Source: Triatoma infestans
Lineage: Eukaryota > Arthropoda > Insecta > Hemiptera > Reduviidae
Assembly (NCBI GenBank): GCA_011037195.1
Contig: JAAEAF010000221.1
Span: 344,012 to 408,011 of the forward strand
DNA length: 64,000 nucleotides
Direction of reading: 5' to 3'
Part shown: piece after piece, positions 20,130 through 31,785 of the stretch
How positions within the stretch are numbered: position 1 is the first letter of the stretch
Layout: each line of letters begins with the position of its first letter
The notes under the pieces: model-generated
What the model was told of the DNA's origin: nothing
Database searches by the model: none
The model's input: only the letters and a program-made list of their open reading frames with translations
Position numbers and translations under genes: made by a program

Positions 20130-20556
20130 TGTAAGCGCAAGTGGTCAAGAGAGAAGAGAGGGAGACGGCCGCGAGAGAAGAGGACCAAGAGAGGGGAACG
20201 AGCCTGACCTAGTGCTGGTGCTGAGTGGAGGGAGGCAGTTTGGGCCTGAGTGGCGTTACACCAGCGTGTAGGTGCTGTAGCGGTGCAAGCTCTTCCCTCT
20301 CCCCAGCTTTTGGTGTGCGTCTGCCATAGGAGGACTTTTCCTAGCACAATATTTTCCTTAGTTATTTTACCGTGCAGGCTTAAGGAGAGCCTGAAGTTGA
20401 TATTTCAATTCTTTGTATTTTATTGTATTTCTTTACTTCATTTATGTGTATTTATTTTTGTTTCACATAATAAACAGGGCTTGTGTCCGTCTGTTTGTCT
20501 GGAACTAATTGCCTTTTGTTTTCCTTCCTCTATCCCTTCCTCCTTACCACATTACA
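20130..20556 (+). repeat. 5' LTR of a Ty3/gypsy-type element
   Basis: A 427-bp LTR beginning TGTAAG and ending TTACA (TGTAA/TTACA terminal inverted bases). It contains a polyadenylation signal in CATAATAAACAGGGC. It aligns with 24688-25082 at roughly 97 percent outside indels. The right copy lacks about 36 bp near its start (GACGGCCGCGAGAGAAGAGG and the next bases). Confidence 0.9.
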
Positions 20557-20557
20557 C

Positions 20558-20575
20558 TGGTGTCAGGTGTGGGCT
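20558..20575 (+). promoter_or_regulatory. Candidate primer-binding site
   Basis: TGGTGTCAGGTGTGGGCT follows the 5' LTR after one base. It begins with TGG and resembles the complement of a tRNA-Leu 3' end (TGGTGTCAGGAGTGGG in many elements), with a few mismatches. Confidence 0.5.
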
Positions 20576-20589
20576 GCTTTTATGTAAAA

Positions 20590-21364
20590 AAAAAAAAAAA
20601 AGAAAAAAAAAGACAATTAGTTCTAGACGGGCACAAGCCCTGTTTATTAGATACACATAAATGAAGTAAAGAAATACAATAAAATACTTGTGCTAGGAAA
20701 AGTCCTCTTATGGCAGACGCACACCAAAAAGTTGGGGAGAGGGAAGAGATTGCACCGCTACAGCGCCTGCGTGCTGGTCTCAAGCCACTCAGGCCCAAAC
20801 TGCCTCCCTCCACTCGGCACCGCACTAGGTCAGGCCTGCTCCCCTCTTTTGTCCTCTTCTCTCGCGGCCGTCTCCCTTTCTTCTCTCTTGACCACTTGCG
20901 CTTACATATGTCTTCCCTTTTCTACCTTATCTCACGTGTGGATGGGACCTCTCCTAACGCAGTTGCCAGCAGACTGTTTATTCGAAGCTCACCGGGCCGC
21001 CTCCCCTCTTCCTCACAGATCATCGGGTACGCTGTATCCCCAATGAAAGCCCCCTTCCCAAAGATTTCTTTGTATTTTATGTCTCTGAACCCACCTAATA
21101 ACAATGTTAGCTTCAATATCCATGTTAGCTTCAACTGCGTGCAACACGTATTACTCTACCCGCCCCTGCCGTAGGGGCCTCACGCCCTTACTGCTAATCT
21201 CGATGGATTCGGCGGCTATCCTGGATGTTGCCCCCAATATTCCAGGGAATCTCCGAGGTGGCTTCGCGTTCCCTTTCCGGACGACCCCACAGGTGATAGG
21301 GTGATAGGAAGCTGTCGACTTCGGAGATTTCCCCCAGCTCCGCTTCCGGGTCCCAGGCGGACTC
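20590..21364 (-). repeat. Inverted copy of the element's 3' internal region and LTR
   Basis: 20590-20907 is the reverse complement of the LTR, lacking its last bases and with small internal deletions. 20908-21364 is the reverse complement of about 24106-24510 (for example CACGTGTGGATGGGACCTCTCC against GGAGAGGCCCCATCCACACGTG). The element therefore contains arms of about 0.8-0.9 kb that can fold back on each other. Confidence 0.85.
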
Positions 21365-21389
21365 CTTCCCTATTTGGGGAACCGAGGGC

Positions 21390-22230
21390 AGAGTGGTGTA
21401 CGTTACCGGTCTATCACCGCATATACACTAGTGAGGAGGTGCCAGTCACCAAAAGACCTTATCGTGTGCCACATTACTGGGGGCCGAGCACTTAAGTGAA
21501 TATCTTAAGTGGCCGAGCACTTAAGGAAATAGCTGGATCGTGAGATAATTGCGCCATCGACAAGTCCATGGTCGTTTCCCTCAATCCTGGTCCCTAAAAG
21601 TCGAATGGAGGGGAGGTCAGGTACCGGTTTTGTACCGACTTTCGAGGTCTTAATCAAATAACGAAAACTGATGCCTATCCCCTTCCCTTAATCGTGGAGA
21701 CACTTGAGACTGTTCCTTTTCCACTGTGAACCTGGCCAGTGGATATCACCAGATACCCATCTGGCCTGGGGGACCGTGAGAAGACAGCATTTTCCACGTT
21801 GGGAGGGCATTATGAATATCGAAAAATGCCTGGGGCTGGTCAACGCGCCTGCCACATTTCAAAGATTGATGGACCAATTGCTCGTGGAACTCAAGGGCGA
21901 GGAGTGGCTTGTCTATCTGGATGACATAGTGATATTCAGCGCCACCATTGAAGAGGACCGAGCCACCAGCTCGGTTGGACCGAGTCCTCACACGATTGTA
22001 ACACGCCAACCTGAAAGTTAATCTCAGCAAATGTAATTTCGCCCAGGAAGAGTTAAATATCTGGGATACTTAGTATCCGCAAAAGGCTTGAAACCTGACC
22101 CAGAGAAGGTTAAGGCAGTTCGGGAATATCCTGTCCCCAAGTGTGTAAAGGAGCTGAAAAGCTTCCTGGGATTAGCAGGATATTATCGTAGGTTCATCCC
22201 GAGACTTGCAGATACGGCTAAAAACCACTG
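21390..22230 (+). pseudogene. Gypsy pol, reverse transcriptase part, broken
   Basis: Frames shift along the segment. Visible motifs: a T-K-R-P-Y-R-V-P block at about 21450, F-Q-R-L-M-D with the Y-L-D-D catalytic motif at about 21915-21930, and downstream [13 protein letters not shown], the connection typical of Ty3/gypsy. Stops between these blocks break the gene. Confidence 0.85.
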
Positions 22231-22236
22231 ACGTCC

Positions 22237-22720
22237 TTGTTGAAGCATGAAGCTTCATATTCTTGGGGTCCGGAACAGGAGGGCTCATTCGAGCCACTCC
22301 GAAAAGCTTTATGCGCGGATTCCCTCCTTATTTACCCAGATTTTAAAGATCCTTTCATACTGGCGACGAACGCTTCGGGACTAGCGTTGGGCGCAATATT
22401 GTCGCAAGTAAGGGATGCTAAGGAAAGGCCCATAGCGTATGCGAGCGGAAGCTTAACGCTGCCGAGAAAATTACTCGACGGGAGCGCGACGGAAGTTACT
22501 TGCTGTTGTATGGGCTACCGCCCAGTTTCGTTGTTACCTACTGGGAAAAACGTTCACCCTACAAACTAATCACTCGGCCTTGAAATGGATGCTGCGGTTA
22601 AAGGAGCCTTTCGCCAGGCTCGCTAAATGGGCTTTACGTTGGCGGAATTTTCGTACGATGTAATACACCGTCCGGGCTTGAAGCACCAGCACGCGGACCC
22701 GCTCAGTCGGGCAGTAGGAA
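22237..22720 (+). pseudogene. Gypsy pol, RNase H part, broken
   Basis: It has the L-x-Y-P-D-F...F-I-L-A-T-N-A-S-G block, where the family normally has Asp in place of this Asn, a catalytic position. P-I-A-Y-A-S-G-S-L follows, and after a frameshift Y-D-V-I-H-R-P-G and H-A-D-P-L-S-R. The catalytic change plus the frameshift make it inactive. Confidence 0.8.
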
Positions 22721-22877
22721 CCATTCAGAACTCACCCACTCCGGATGAGCTCCGGTTTCGGCGAGAGCAACAAAGGGATCCGTGGTGCCAAAGTATACTC
22801 TCAAGGGAGACGGAGTGTGTTAATATCGGAGAAAATGGCCTTTTTTATTGGACCGAGGAAGGGAAGAACTTTGATCA

Positions 22878-23620
22878 ATGGTCCTTGCCTCCCTTAGGGG
22901 CCATATCCTCGAGCTTCTCCATAATGCTCCTTGGTCGGGGCACCCGGGGGTTATACTTACCACAAATCGAATTAAAAGATACTTTTATCGGCCGAAAGAA
23001 GATGTAGAGCAACATATCCAGAAATGTCAGCGGTGCAATGAAAGAAAGACCCCAGCTGGGCTGCAAGTACCCCTGGGACAGACCTTTGAAACGCAACGGC
23101 CGTGGGAACAGGTGTCACTTGATATCGTGGGACCACTGCCCACCTCTTTCTCAGGCAAGCGTTATTGCTGACGATGGTAGATACCTTCTCCCGGTATGCT
23201 GAGGCGGTACCGTTAAGAGAACAAAAGGCCGAGGGATCGTCGAATGTACCGTCCTAAGGCATGGGGCTCCAAGGCGAGTATTAACGGACCAGGGAAGAAA
23301 TTTCATGTCGGGTATATTCCGACATACCTGTAAACAACTAGGAGTAAAAAAGCTCCAGACGACCGCTTACCATCCTCAGAGCAACGGAGTGGTGGAAAGG
23401 TTTCGTCGGACCTTAGTAGATGCCATGGCATATGTAGTGCGGAGGGATGGACGGGACTGGGACCGGTGGCTGCCGTATGTTTTGATGGCCTACCGAACCA
23501 CACCGCATTCCTCGACAGGGTATAACCCTCATTCTCTCAGGACTTACCTTTTGACTGTTCAGTCGCTCCCAGTTGCCGGAGTACGTGGCGGCCTGGCAGG
23601 AGAAGGTGGCTAATGCGTTC
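22878..23620 (+). pseudogene. Gypsy pol, integrase part, broken
   Basis: The N-terminal zinc-binding H-H-C-C pattern is visible (H-N-A-P-W-S-G-H-P-G ... C-Q-R-C). The core contains the first Asp in V-S-L-D-I-V-G-P-L-P at about 23120, the second in L-T-D-Q-G-R-N-F at about 23285, and the Glu in T-A-Y-H-P-Q-S-N-G-V-V-E-R at about 23365-23400. A stop and frame changes at about 23168-23300 split it. Confidence 0.85.
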
Positions 23621-24672
23621 ACTGAAGACGCACACCGGAAAACAAGACACGCGAGAGCCAAAGCCACTATAAAGGAAAAGTTATGAGGGAATTTGAGATA
23701 GGAGAGAGGGTCTATTTTTATTAACCGGCACTCCCCGCTAGCCATGCGCGCAGATTCCACCGCCCTTGATCGGGGCCACATACGGTCGTAGCGCAATCCT
23801 CGCCTTAGACATCCTTGAAAAAGGGGGGATATGGAATAGTGCATGTAAACCAGATGAACCCGCCTGATGCCAACCAGGAGGACAGGGACCCCCACCGGTA
23901 TCCAAACGGGGGGATCGGGGTCTTCTCCGAAAGCGAAGGCCTAACTAAGGTGGGGCATCGGAAAGCGAAGATTGGATAAAGAGAAACGATGAGGAGAGTC
24001 TGGAAGGGGAGCTACCCCACCACGCGGAAATAGGAGACATACCCCCCCGGGGGAGGGTGCCGACAGTAGTGGGGAGGACGAAAGAAGTGACAAAGGGGGT
24101 GAGGAGGAGGCTGCCTGGGACTCGGAAGCGGGGCTGGGGGAAATCTCCGAAGAAGTCGACAGCTTCCGATCACCCTATCACCTGCGGATCGTCCGGAAAG
24201 GGACCGCGAAGCCATCTCGGAGATTCCATCGAGATAAGCGTGCTCAGTAAAAGAGCGTGAGGCCCCTACGGGCAGGGGCGGGTAAAGAAGTACGTGTTGC
24301 ATGCAGTTGAAGCTAACATTGTTATTAGGTGGGTTCAGGGACGTAAAATACAAAGAAATCTTTGGGAAGGGGGCTTTCATGGGGGATACAGCGTACCCGA
24401 TGATCTGTGAGGAAGAGGGGAGGCGGCCCGGTGAGCTTCGAGTGAACAGTCTGCTGGCAGCTGCGTTAGGAGAGGCCCCATCCACACGTGAGATAAGGTG
24501 GAAAACATAATAGCCCAAGAGGCGCGCTCGTAGTGATAGCCAAAATTCGCCCCATGGAGGAGACCGCTAGGAGAGGGAAGGAATGGCAACCAACCTTGGG
24601 AAGAAGCTGAGTCTTAAGAAGAAGCAGGAAGATGCCCTAAAAGTGGAGCCTCTACTGGATACTCCACTTTTC
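23620..24672 (+). other. 3' internal region of the LTR element, no recognisable env
   Basis: GC-rich, with open but biased frames on both strands. I see no signal peptide, fusion motif or transmembrane helix that would indicate env. It is the source of the inverted copy at 20908-21364. Confidence 0.5.
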
Positions 24673-24687
24673 AAAAGGGGAGACAAA
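24673..24687 (+). promoter_or_regulatory. Polypurine tract
   Basis: AAAAGGGGAGACAAA lies immediately upstream of the 3' LTR, the expected place for plus-strand priming. Confidence 0.7.
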
Positions 24688-25082
24688 TGTAAGTGCAAGT
24701 AGTCAAGAGAGAAGAGAGGGAGCGAGCCTGACCTCTAGTGCTGGTGCCGAGTGGAGGGAGGCAGTTTGGGCCTGAGTGGCGTTACACCAGCGTGTAGGTT
24801 CTGTAGCGGTGCAATCTCTTCCCTCTCCCTAGCTTTGGTGTGCGTCTGCCATAGGAGGACTCTTCCTAGCACAAGTATTTTCTTTAGTTATTTTACCGTG
24901 CAGGCTTAAGGAGAGCCTGAAGTTGATATTTCAATTCTTTGTATTTTATTGTATTTCTTTACTTCATTTATGTGTATTTATTTTTGTTTCACATAATAAA
25001 CAGGGCTTGTGTCCGTCTGTTCGTCTGGAACTAATTGCCTTTTGTTTTCCTTCCTCTATCCCTTCCTCCTTACCACATTACA
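24688..25082 (+). repeat. 3' LTR of the Ty3/gypsy-type element
   Basis: 395 bp, TGTAAG to TTACA, differing from the 5' LTR by an internal deletion of about 36 bp near the start and a handful of substitutions. Confidence 0.9.
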
Positions 25083-25462
25083 CAGTTTAATTATTTTTTA
25101 TTTATTTATTTGCTCATAATCATACAGATTGTAGCAGAAGTTGCTGTAAATACAATTACAAATATGTTAGGATAATACAATGTAAATTCAGAAAGATAGA
25201 AAAAATAAAGTCAAAACAAAAAGTTTCACTTTTACACATATAAATGAAATTAAAAATTCTCCATAGTATCTTCCTACTGGTAATAAGAACAGACATTACA
25301 CAAAATAATTTCGTACAGAACGGAAAATATCCAGAAAAAAAAGAAAAAAACATTTTAGAAAAATAAAAACGAGGAAAACAGGTACTGTATAAAGGTACAT
25401 AAATATATATATATATGCTAAATTGTGAACATGTATTTATTGGTAGTCAAATAGAATGAGAA

Positions 25463-26175
25463 TTAATCGTTTAACTCAAAAGATCTCATTTTCAGAGAAC
25501 TTATTACAAAAAAATAATTTTTGTTTAATTGTGAGATGGAATTTATTGAGAGTAGTGACTGTAGTTTTTTTGACTGGTCAGCAGAATCATTTAAATAATT
25601 TACCATACAATTCTTTCTACATGTACTTAGTATTGGGCAACTAACTAGTACATGCAGAATATCATCGCTTTCTTGGCTGTTACAAAGGGGATAAAAATCC
25701 TGGGGATTGAACTTATAAAACAAATCATTTAGAGATAACCTAATATGCTTCTTACTCATCAGGCGTAATTGCGAGATCAACCTGACCGCATGAAGGTAGT
25801 AATTGTATCTTATATAAGGCTCACCTAGGCCCAGAGTAGAAATATGTTTATTGTAAAGATTAAATGAAGAGGTGATGACAGATTCCATATCGTGGCTCAA
25901 CATGTTATTGAAGGAGATAACTAACGGGTTCATTTTCGTTTTTAAAGTACCAGAATTTTAGGCAATCCATCGTCCTCAGCTCCTATTGACAAGAGACTAC
26001 TCTTTATTTCTAAGGTCCATTTATAAGGAATACTAGAGCCGCCACTACGTCTAATAAGCGCATTATAACATTTAAGTAGGATATCAGCTGGCAGATCAAG
26101 GATTTTTTGCCAGAATCGCAGCATTCGTTTGAAGATTTTTGATTTTAAGTGTAATTGGCCCGTCTCCAATCTCAA
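25463..26175 (-). pseudogene. LINE A C-terminal region
   Basis: It contains a conserved post-RT segment and then C-N-S-Q-E-S-D-D-I-L-H-V-L-V-S-C-P, the Cys/His C-terminal motif also seen in the fragment at 150-597. Stops separate the pieces at about 25935-25942. Confidence 0.75.
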
Positions 26176-26341
26176 AACTATCTCGAGTATTATGGGGTAT
26201 TAAGAGGTTTTTTAGAAATCTAATTTGCACCCTTTCAGCAAATATTCTCGGCAGAAATTTATGTCCCAAATTTCTGCCGAGAATAACACGCTAGCAATTA
26301 AAGAATTAAATATGCGCATTCTACTGTCCCAGCAACTAGCT

Positions 26342-26697
26342 TTAATATTTCTGAAAATCTTTAAAACAGCTGGGAAAGCAGAGAAACTCTTCTTTACGAA
26401 AATAGACAAAGCTATTCGCGGTATATATCATTTTATTATCGAATGTAAAGGGTTTTAAATTAGGTGATCTACCAGCCTTCTGAAAGGGAACTATTATGGT
26501 TTTCCCTACATTAACCTTCAATGAATTGATCTGACAGTATTCCGACAAAATTCGCAGTTTTAGCTGTACATTCCTCCACGAAGATGCAGTTATTGCCACA
26601 TAGTCGGCAAACATCAACATCATGAGATCTCTCTCGCCGTAGATGTTGAATCCTGTGCACTCTTTTCATTAAAGAACTGTATTATATCATGTGAAAA
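26342..26697 (-). pseudogene. LINE A reverse transcriptase, catalytic piece
   Basis: After the insertion point the frame gives F-S-H-D-I-I-Q-F-F and, after a frameshift, L-M-F-A-D-Y-V-A-I with F-A-D-Y where active elements have F-A-D-D. L-K-V-N-V-G-K-T follows. It is inactive. Confidence 0.8.
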
Positions 26698-27071
26698 CAA
26701 GTTGAAAAGTAGATAGATAGATAGATAACTTTTATTAATAATAAATACAATAATTATCACCTTAAAATAAGAAAAGTAATTACTGACATAGCTTAATGGC
26801 TGTCTGTCAAGAGTGCTGCTGTTAATATGTTTAAATTATTATTAATATTTAGCTTTAAGTTAAATAAGTAATACCATTGTTTTATTAAATAAACAATCAG
26901 AATATAATGAGTTTGGTTTAATTTGGTTGTATACATAAATTTATAATTAAATAATATATAAACGAAATAACACTTTTTGAATAAACCATTAATTATCCTC
27001 TAATTGATATATAATAAAAAAGAAAATACAGAAAGAAAAATTTAAACTTAATTTTAAGACAATCCTTCAAT

Positions 27072-27881
27072 TCAATAATTAAAATTACTAATCAAAAATG
27101 AACGATACGCTAGAGCATGTCTTAAAAAACCAACCAACGCCAACCAGTCTGCACCATTCAAATATTGTACCATTACAGATTCTGACAAGCAGAAGGCTCC
27201 AAAAAACTTCAGTCTTATCATTTTAAGTATTCTACAACGTCCTAAGAAGTGGAGCACATCCTCATTCTCTCGAAGGTCACACATTGAGCATTTGTAATTT
27301 CTTCCAGAAATGAAAGGTTTAAATTTAAATTGACGAGTTCCCCCCTTACTTTAATCAAATTACTAACGTGCGACCTTTCCCGACCCATATAGTCCACATC
27401 CAGGAACAGTTGTTTATATATATTATGGAAAACACCACTCATAGTAACCGTTAACACCGCTGCCTGTAACTCTCTTGGTAATAAACCATTAAACCATCCT
27501 TTATACCATTCATTTCTCTTTTAAGTTGTTCATTTGATACAAAAACTTCACTAAATTCACAACCTAAGCGATTTCCCAAACAATTCAATCCTTAAACCAT
27601 AATATTTTCTTACTAATTACTTCCTTGGCTATTAATGTGGTCAAACGGAAATCTTTATGATTTAAAGTTTTCAGTATGTATTTGAAGTGAAGGTCAAATG
27701 TAAAAATATGTATGGAAGTAGGCTTAGCCTCTAAATAAATAATGTAATCTGGGGAATTTTTAGGAAGTCTGAAAAGTTTTTTAATAAAATTCCTTTGAAC
27801 CCTCTCTATTTTATCGACTAAACGATAACCCCAGGATTGGCAACCATAAGTCAACACTGATCGCATCACAGAATTAAACAC
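27072..27881 (-). pseudogene. LINE B C-terminal region
   Basis: R-S-V-L-T-Y-G-C-Q-S-W-G and R-V-Q-R-N-F-I-K-K-L-F (the common post-RT segment), then C-D-L-R-E-N-E-D-V-L-H-F-L-G-R-C. Two frame breaks. Confidence 0.8.
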
Positions 27882-27945
27882 ATCATACTTTGCTGAAAGG
27901 GGAATAAGATCATTTAAGAACAGCTAGACCAAACAGAATTAACCC

Positions 27946-29072
27946 CTAACAAAGCATGACGAGAGCAGTCCGTGAAATGGGAAGCAAGAGAAAGAGATGG
28001 AGATAAGTAATTCCTAAATATTTATAGGAGCTAACAACTTTAACTGGTTGGCTATTGAACTTTCGACATTCTTTTTTACCCGACCTCCCTCCGCCTTTTC
28101 TAAAAACAACAATATTAGGCTTAGCTAAATTTACCGACGAATTCCACATTCTAACATACTCTTCAACACCTTTAATCATATACTGAAGGGCTACCGCACT
28201 ATCTGCAAATACAACTATGTCATCCGCAAAAGTAATAACTTTATTTTATAACCCTTAAGCCGAATCCCTCCAGTAAGATAATCTTTTAAATCATTCACAA
28301 ATAAAATGAATAAAAGAGGACTAAGGTTGCAGCCCTGTTTTACTCCAGTACGAGTTTCAAAGGGAGTAGAACGACCCAGTTTTCCCCACACCGAAAGCTT
28401 TGTACTAATATAAAGACTGGGGATATTGTTCTAATAAATTTCGTGGAGACACCTAATTGCCAAAGTTTAAATAACAATGCACTTCTGTTTACCGAATCAA
28501 AGGCTGCTTTAAAATCTATAAAGAAACAAAAGATTTTCTTCACCCCTTCATGCCACTTTAACTCAATAGATTCGACAGAGTGAAAATATTATCCACTGTG
28601 GAGTAGCCTTCCCTAAATCCTGCTTGCTCCTCGCATAGTAGTCCCTTAATATTTAACCAAAACTTTAATCTTCTTGCCAATAAACTGGTATAGAGTTTTT
28701 TAACTGTGTCTTGTAAAACTGGGTTGCTCACTATGTAGTTGCTTACTGTATTGGCATCACCTTTCTTAAATAAGAGCAGGACTGTAGTAGCTTCATTTAA
28801 ACTATCTGGAACTGAACTATTTTCAAAGAAATTATTATAAAAATTTACTAACAACTGCAAGAAGGAATGTGCATACTTAAATAATTCATAGGGTATGCAA
28901 TCCAACCTGGGTGCTTTTCCCTCTTTAAACCCTTTAACACGCTTTCCAGCTCACAAATATCAAATGGCTTATCTAATAAATCATCTACTATCCAAGGGAT
29001 GGCATACTGCATATTTAGTATAACTTGGGGTGGATTATACAATTGTTGAAAATATTTCACCCAATCTCCCAT
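27946..29072 (-). pseudogene. LINE B reverse transcriptase, broken
   Basis: In order: a Y-F-Q-Q-L-Y-N block, L-L-F-K-K-G-D-A, E-E-Q-A-G-F-R-E-G-Y-S-T at about 28600, F-F-I-D-F-K-A-A-F-D-S-V (first catalytic Asp) at about 28520, the region of the second Asp pair at about 28220 (A-D-D in an out-of-frame stretch), and S-S-Y-K-Y-L-G-I at about 28020. Several stops and shifts occur. Confidence 0.85.
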
Positions 29073-29402
29073 TAATATATTTCCCCCTCGCTTAAGATTT
29101 CGTTTTTTAAATTTATTTATTTGCAGCTAAAATTCTTTCGTATTACTTACCTCTTTAATGGAATTAACAGCCTCATTATAATAGTTTTTTCGTTTATGCT
29201 CACAAAGAAGTTTGTATTTTATTTTTTTCCATTATATATTTATCCTTTAATTTAATTTAATAATTTAAAAATTCTATTTCTCATATTAAAACAATCCCTA
29301 TCAAACCAAGGTTGGATTGGTTTGAAAGCTTTTCCAAAAGACTGCATGACTCTAGCACTATCTCTATTTCCTTTACTAAATTTAAATTTCCTAAATTTAA
29401 GA

Positions 29403-30209
29403 CTACATTTTCAAAAATTTCTTGTTTTTCACATTATTTATGTAATTCTCTTTCTTAGAATTATTCCAAATTAACCTGGGCATAAGTGGTAAAAGACTCT
29501 CTTTTCTATCATCGAAATCCAATTTCAAATGTAATTCTATAGGCATGTGATCTGACCAAAATTCGTTCTTCACATAGAGATCTTTAACCACATGTATGCT
29601 ATTTAATGATAGCGCTAAATCAATAACGGAACAACCCCTTGGACCATATAAGTGAAATCCCCAAATTCATCTTCAGGTGCCGTTCCATTTAATATTAAAA
29701 AACTATGTTCATCACAAAATTCTAGAATTAATTTACAAATTAATCAAAACTCTGACACTCTCCTACTCGGGCATTCCAATTTCCCATCAATATAAACTGC
29801 AAATGACTTTTTTAATTAATAAAATCATCAAGGAAACTAACATTTTCTTTCCAATCACTTGGACCCAAATAAATTGGTAAAGGTATAACTTATTTGTTAC
29901 ATTAATTTTAATTTCTACTAAATCGAAATTAACAATTTTTATAAATTTACATATACCTTTAGAGATTAGTCACTTTTATAAGAAATCAACAGACCTCCAC
30001 CAAATACCATGACCGAAATTTGAAACTCTCGTTGCTGTAACCCATATCAAATTGTAATTTTGAAAAAAATTCGAAATAAAATTTACATCTTTATCTTCTA
30101 TAAATGTTTCAGAAAAACAAACAATATCATAGTTATAAATAAAATTTATAATCAACCTATCTTTAACTTTATTTTTAATGACCCAAATATTGTAGCTCAA
30201 AATATTCAA
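29403..30209 (-). pseudogene. LINE B AP endonuclease domain, broken
   Basis: N-terminal N-I-L-S-Y-N-I with D-I-V-C-F-S-E-T-F (catalytic Glu) at 30120-30209. C-terminal S-D-H-M-P-I-E-L (catalytic Asp-His) at about 29540. Intervening frames are broken. Confidence 0.8.
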
Positions 30210-30271
30210 AACTTTACTATTTGCTATTGGATTAATACAATTTGGTATAGTTTGACAGACAGCATTACCTG

Positions 30272-31219
30272 TTATTTAATATTAGCTCCCTTATTTTCAA
30301 CAATTGTGGGATGCTTTGCCATAAACTTAGAGGCTGTAGACACCTCCCCTACAGCTTTCACCTCTCTTCGCTCTACCGCCACTGTCGGGCTCTTCATTCT
30401 TGGGCACACTGCATCACTTCCGATCTTCACACAAATTTCCCTGCCATCCCAGTAATAAGCTTTATCGTCCATAAATAGAATATCATTTCTTATATATATT
30501 CTTTTATTCTTATCTAGCTGGAGCATTTCTCTTTTGAATTGAAAAAGCTTGTGCCGCCTAATTCTAACTGCATAAGAATAAATAATCCTTATTAAAAAAA
30601 TACCCTGCATCTCTCAGTTTCTTGTATTACTTAATAATATATTTCCAACAGTTTTATTTCTGTTAAATATAACTTTGATTAACTTTTTGTTTTTACCAGA
30701 TACTTTAATGCTAACTGCTATGTTCAATGTCATTACTGGATATATCAACCCCTAATACTTCTGAACAGAAGCTACTCACAATTTCTTCATTAGAACCTTT
30801 TAAGTCATCAAGACCTGAAAATATTAAATTATTCTTTCTTGAAGAGTTCTCCAAAACATCTAGGCGCTTTTCCAATATATCATTTTTAATCTCTAAATCT
30901 TTCACTAAAGTTTTTAAATTATTATTTTCCTCTTGCAATTCTTGAATTTGAGTCTTTAATTCATTAATATCCTCCTTGCAAGATAAGTTTTTAGCGTCAA
31001 TTAGGGCACTAAATTGTTTAAGTAAATTTTTCATTGAAATTTTACCAACTTCCGTTTTCTCATCCATAGCTAAAAAGTTTCGTCGACGAAACTTCCCTTT
31101 CTGACTTTAATCTTTGCTTTTAATTCGGGTGAAGATCGAGATCTTTTAGATCGATCTAACCTTGCTGAATCACTTGATTCCAACTTCGTGATAACAAATT
31201 CTTTTATCGATCTTGACAT
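30272..31219 (-). pseudogene. LINE B ORF1, broken
   Basis: It starts with ATG at 31219 and a basic Ser-rich head. A one-base shift lies at about 31080. It then has a coiled coil of about 60 residues with heptad leucines (L-K-T-Q-I-Q-E-L-Q-E-E-N-N-N-L) and the E-N-S-S-R-K-N-N-L-I-F-S-G-L motif typical of LINE ORF1 proteins, followed after another break by the C-terminal nucleic-acid-binding part (30272-30610). Confidence 0.75.
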
Positions 31220-31785
31220 TAAATTATTAATTAGAAATGAAAATTAAAAATCAATAAAACGGCTTCAATAAACTGTCTTATTATATAAAATGAATACGGA
31301 ACAGTATACAGTATAGATGTAGAAACAAACAAAAAGCAGTTCAAACCTCAGCTGATTAGATGTACTCCAAAACACAGTCCAAGTAAATAACACTCGTTTA
31401 ATTGCATGTGTGCTAAGGTGATGGCACAAGACGGTTTAGTTGCATATGTCTGCGCACTTCGTCATTCGCCGATCAAACTGTTGTGCAACTATTGCAAAAC
31501 TTAAAAATTGCATGTCTGCGCCTACCCTAAAGTTTACCTACTACACGCTCAACTACAATCTCCGCATCACTTAAAATAAACTAAACTAACTCAAGTTCTT
31601 ATAATTCAATAATTTAAATCACTGTTTTTTGAAAAACGACTCGGTAGAAATTTTAATACATTTAACATCGACACTCTTTCTACAACAAATAGGCCACAAA
31701 TTATAACTAACAAACGTTTCTAACCGTACGTTTTAATAACGACACTTCTTAGCGATGTGAACTGTACACAAGCTGAAGCAGCATC
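31220..31785 (-). other. LINE B 5' UTR
   Basis: The sequence from the target duplication to the ORF1 ATG has no long ORF. It is expected to contain an internal promoter, but no motif could be identified with confidence. Confidence 0.5.

Larger units (their letters stand above)
20130..25082 (+). mobile_element. Ty3/gypsy LTR retrotransposon, rearranged, without gag
   Basis: The layout is: LTR plus (20130-20556), PBS, an A-run, inverted LTR (20590-20907), inverted 3' internal region (20908-21364), a plus-strand pol fragment starting inside reverse transcriptase (about 21390-23620), a 3' internal region (23620-24670), a polypurine tract (24673-24687), and LTR plus (24688-25082). No gag, protease or N-terminal reverse transcriptase is present, and pol has stops and frameshifts. 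No clean target duplication is visible (GAGT before, CAGT after). The LTRs are similar, so the insertion is fairly recent although defective. Confidence 0.88.
26713..31785 (-). mobile_element. LINE B, near full-length (5.07 kb), inserted in LINE A with a 15-bp target duplication
   Basis: It is flanked by CAAGTTGAAAAGTAG at 26698-26712 and again at 31786-31800. On the minus strand the order is 5' UTR, ORF1 with a coiled coil, AP endonuclease, reverse transcriptase, Cys-rich C-terminus, and a 3' tail of TATC repeats (plus-strand GATA repeats at 26713-26725). The domain order indicates an APE-type LINE of the Jockey/CR1 group. Many frameshifts and stops are present. Confidence 0.9.

Noticed and set aside
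20250..20660. 136-codon ORF in the LTR
   Set aside because: It runs through the LTR, the primer-binding site and an A-run. No protein feature supports it.
24012..24589. 168- and 70-codon minus-strand ORFs
   Set aside because: Antisense of the gypsy element's 3' internal region. Their counterparts at 20710-21174 exist only because that region is present inverted.
20120..25090. Clean target-site duplication for the gypsy element
   Set aside because: Flanks are GAGT on the left and CAGT on the right. A 3 of 4 match is not convincing.
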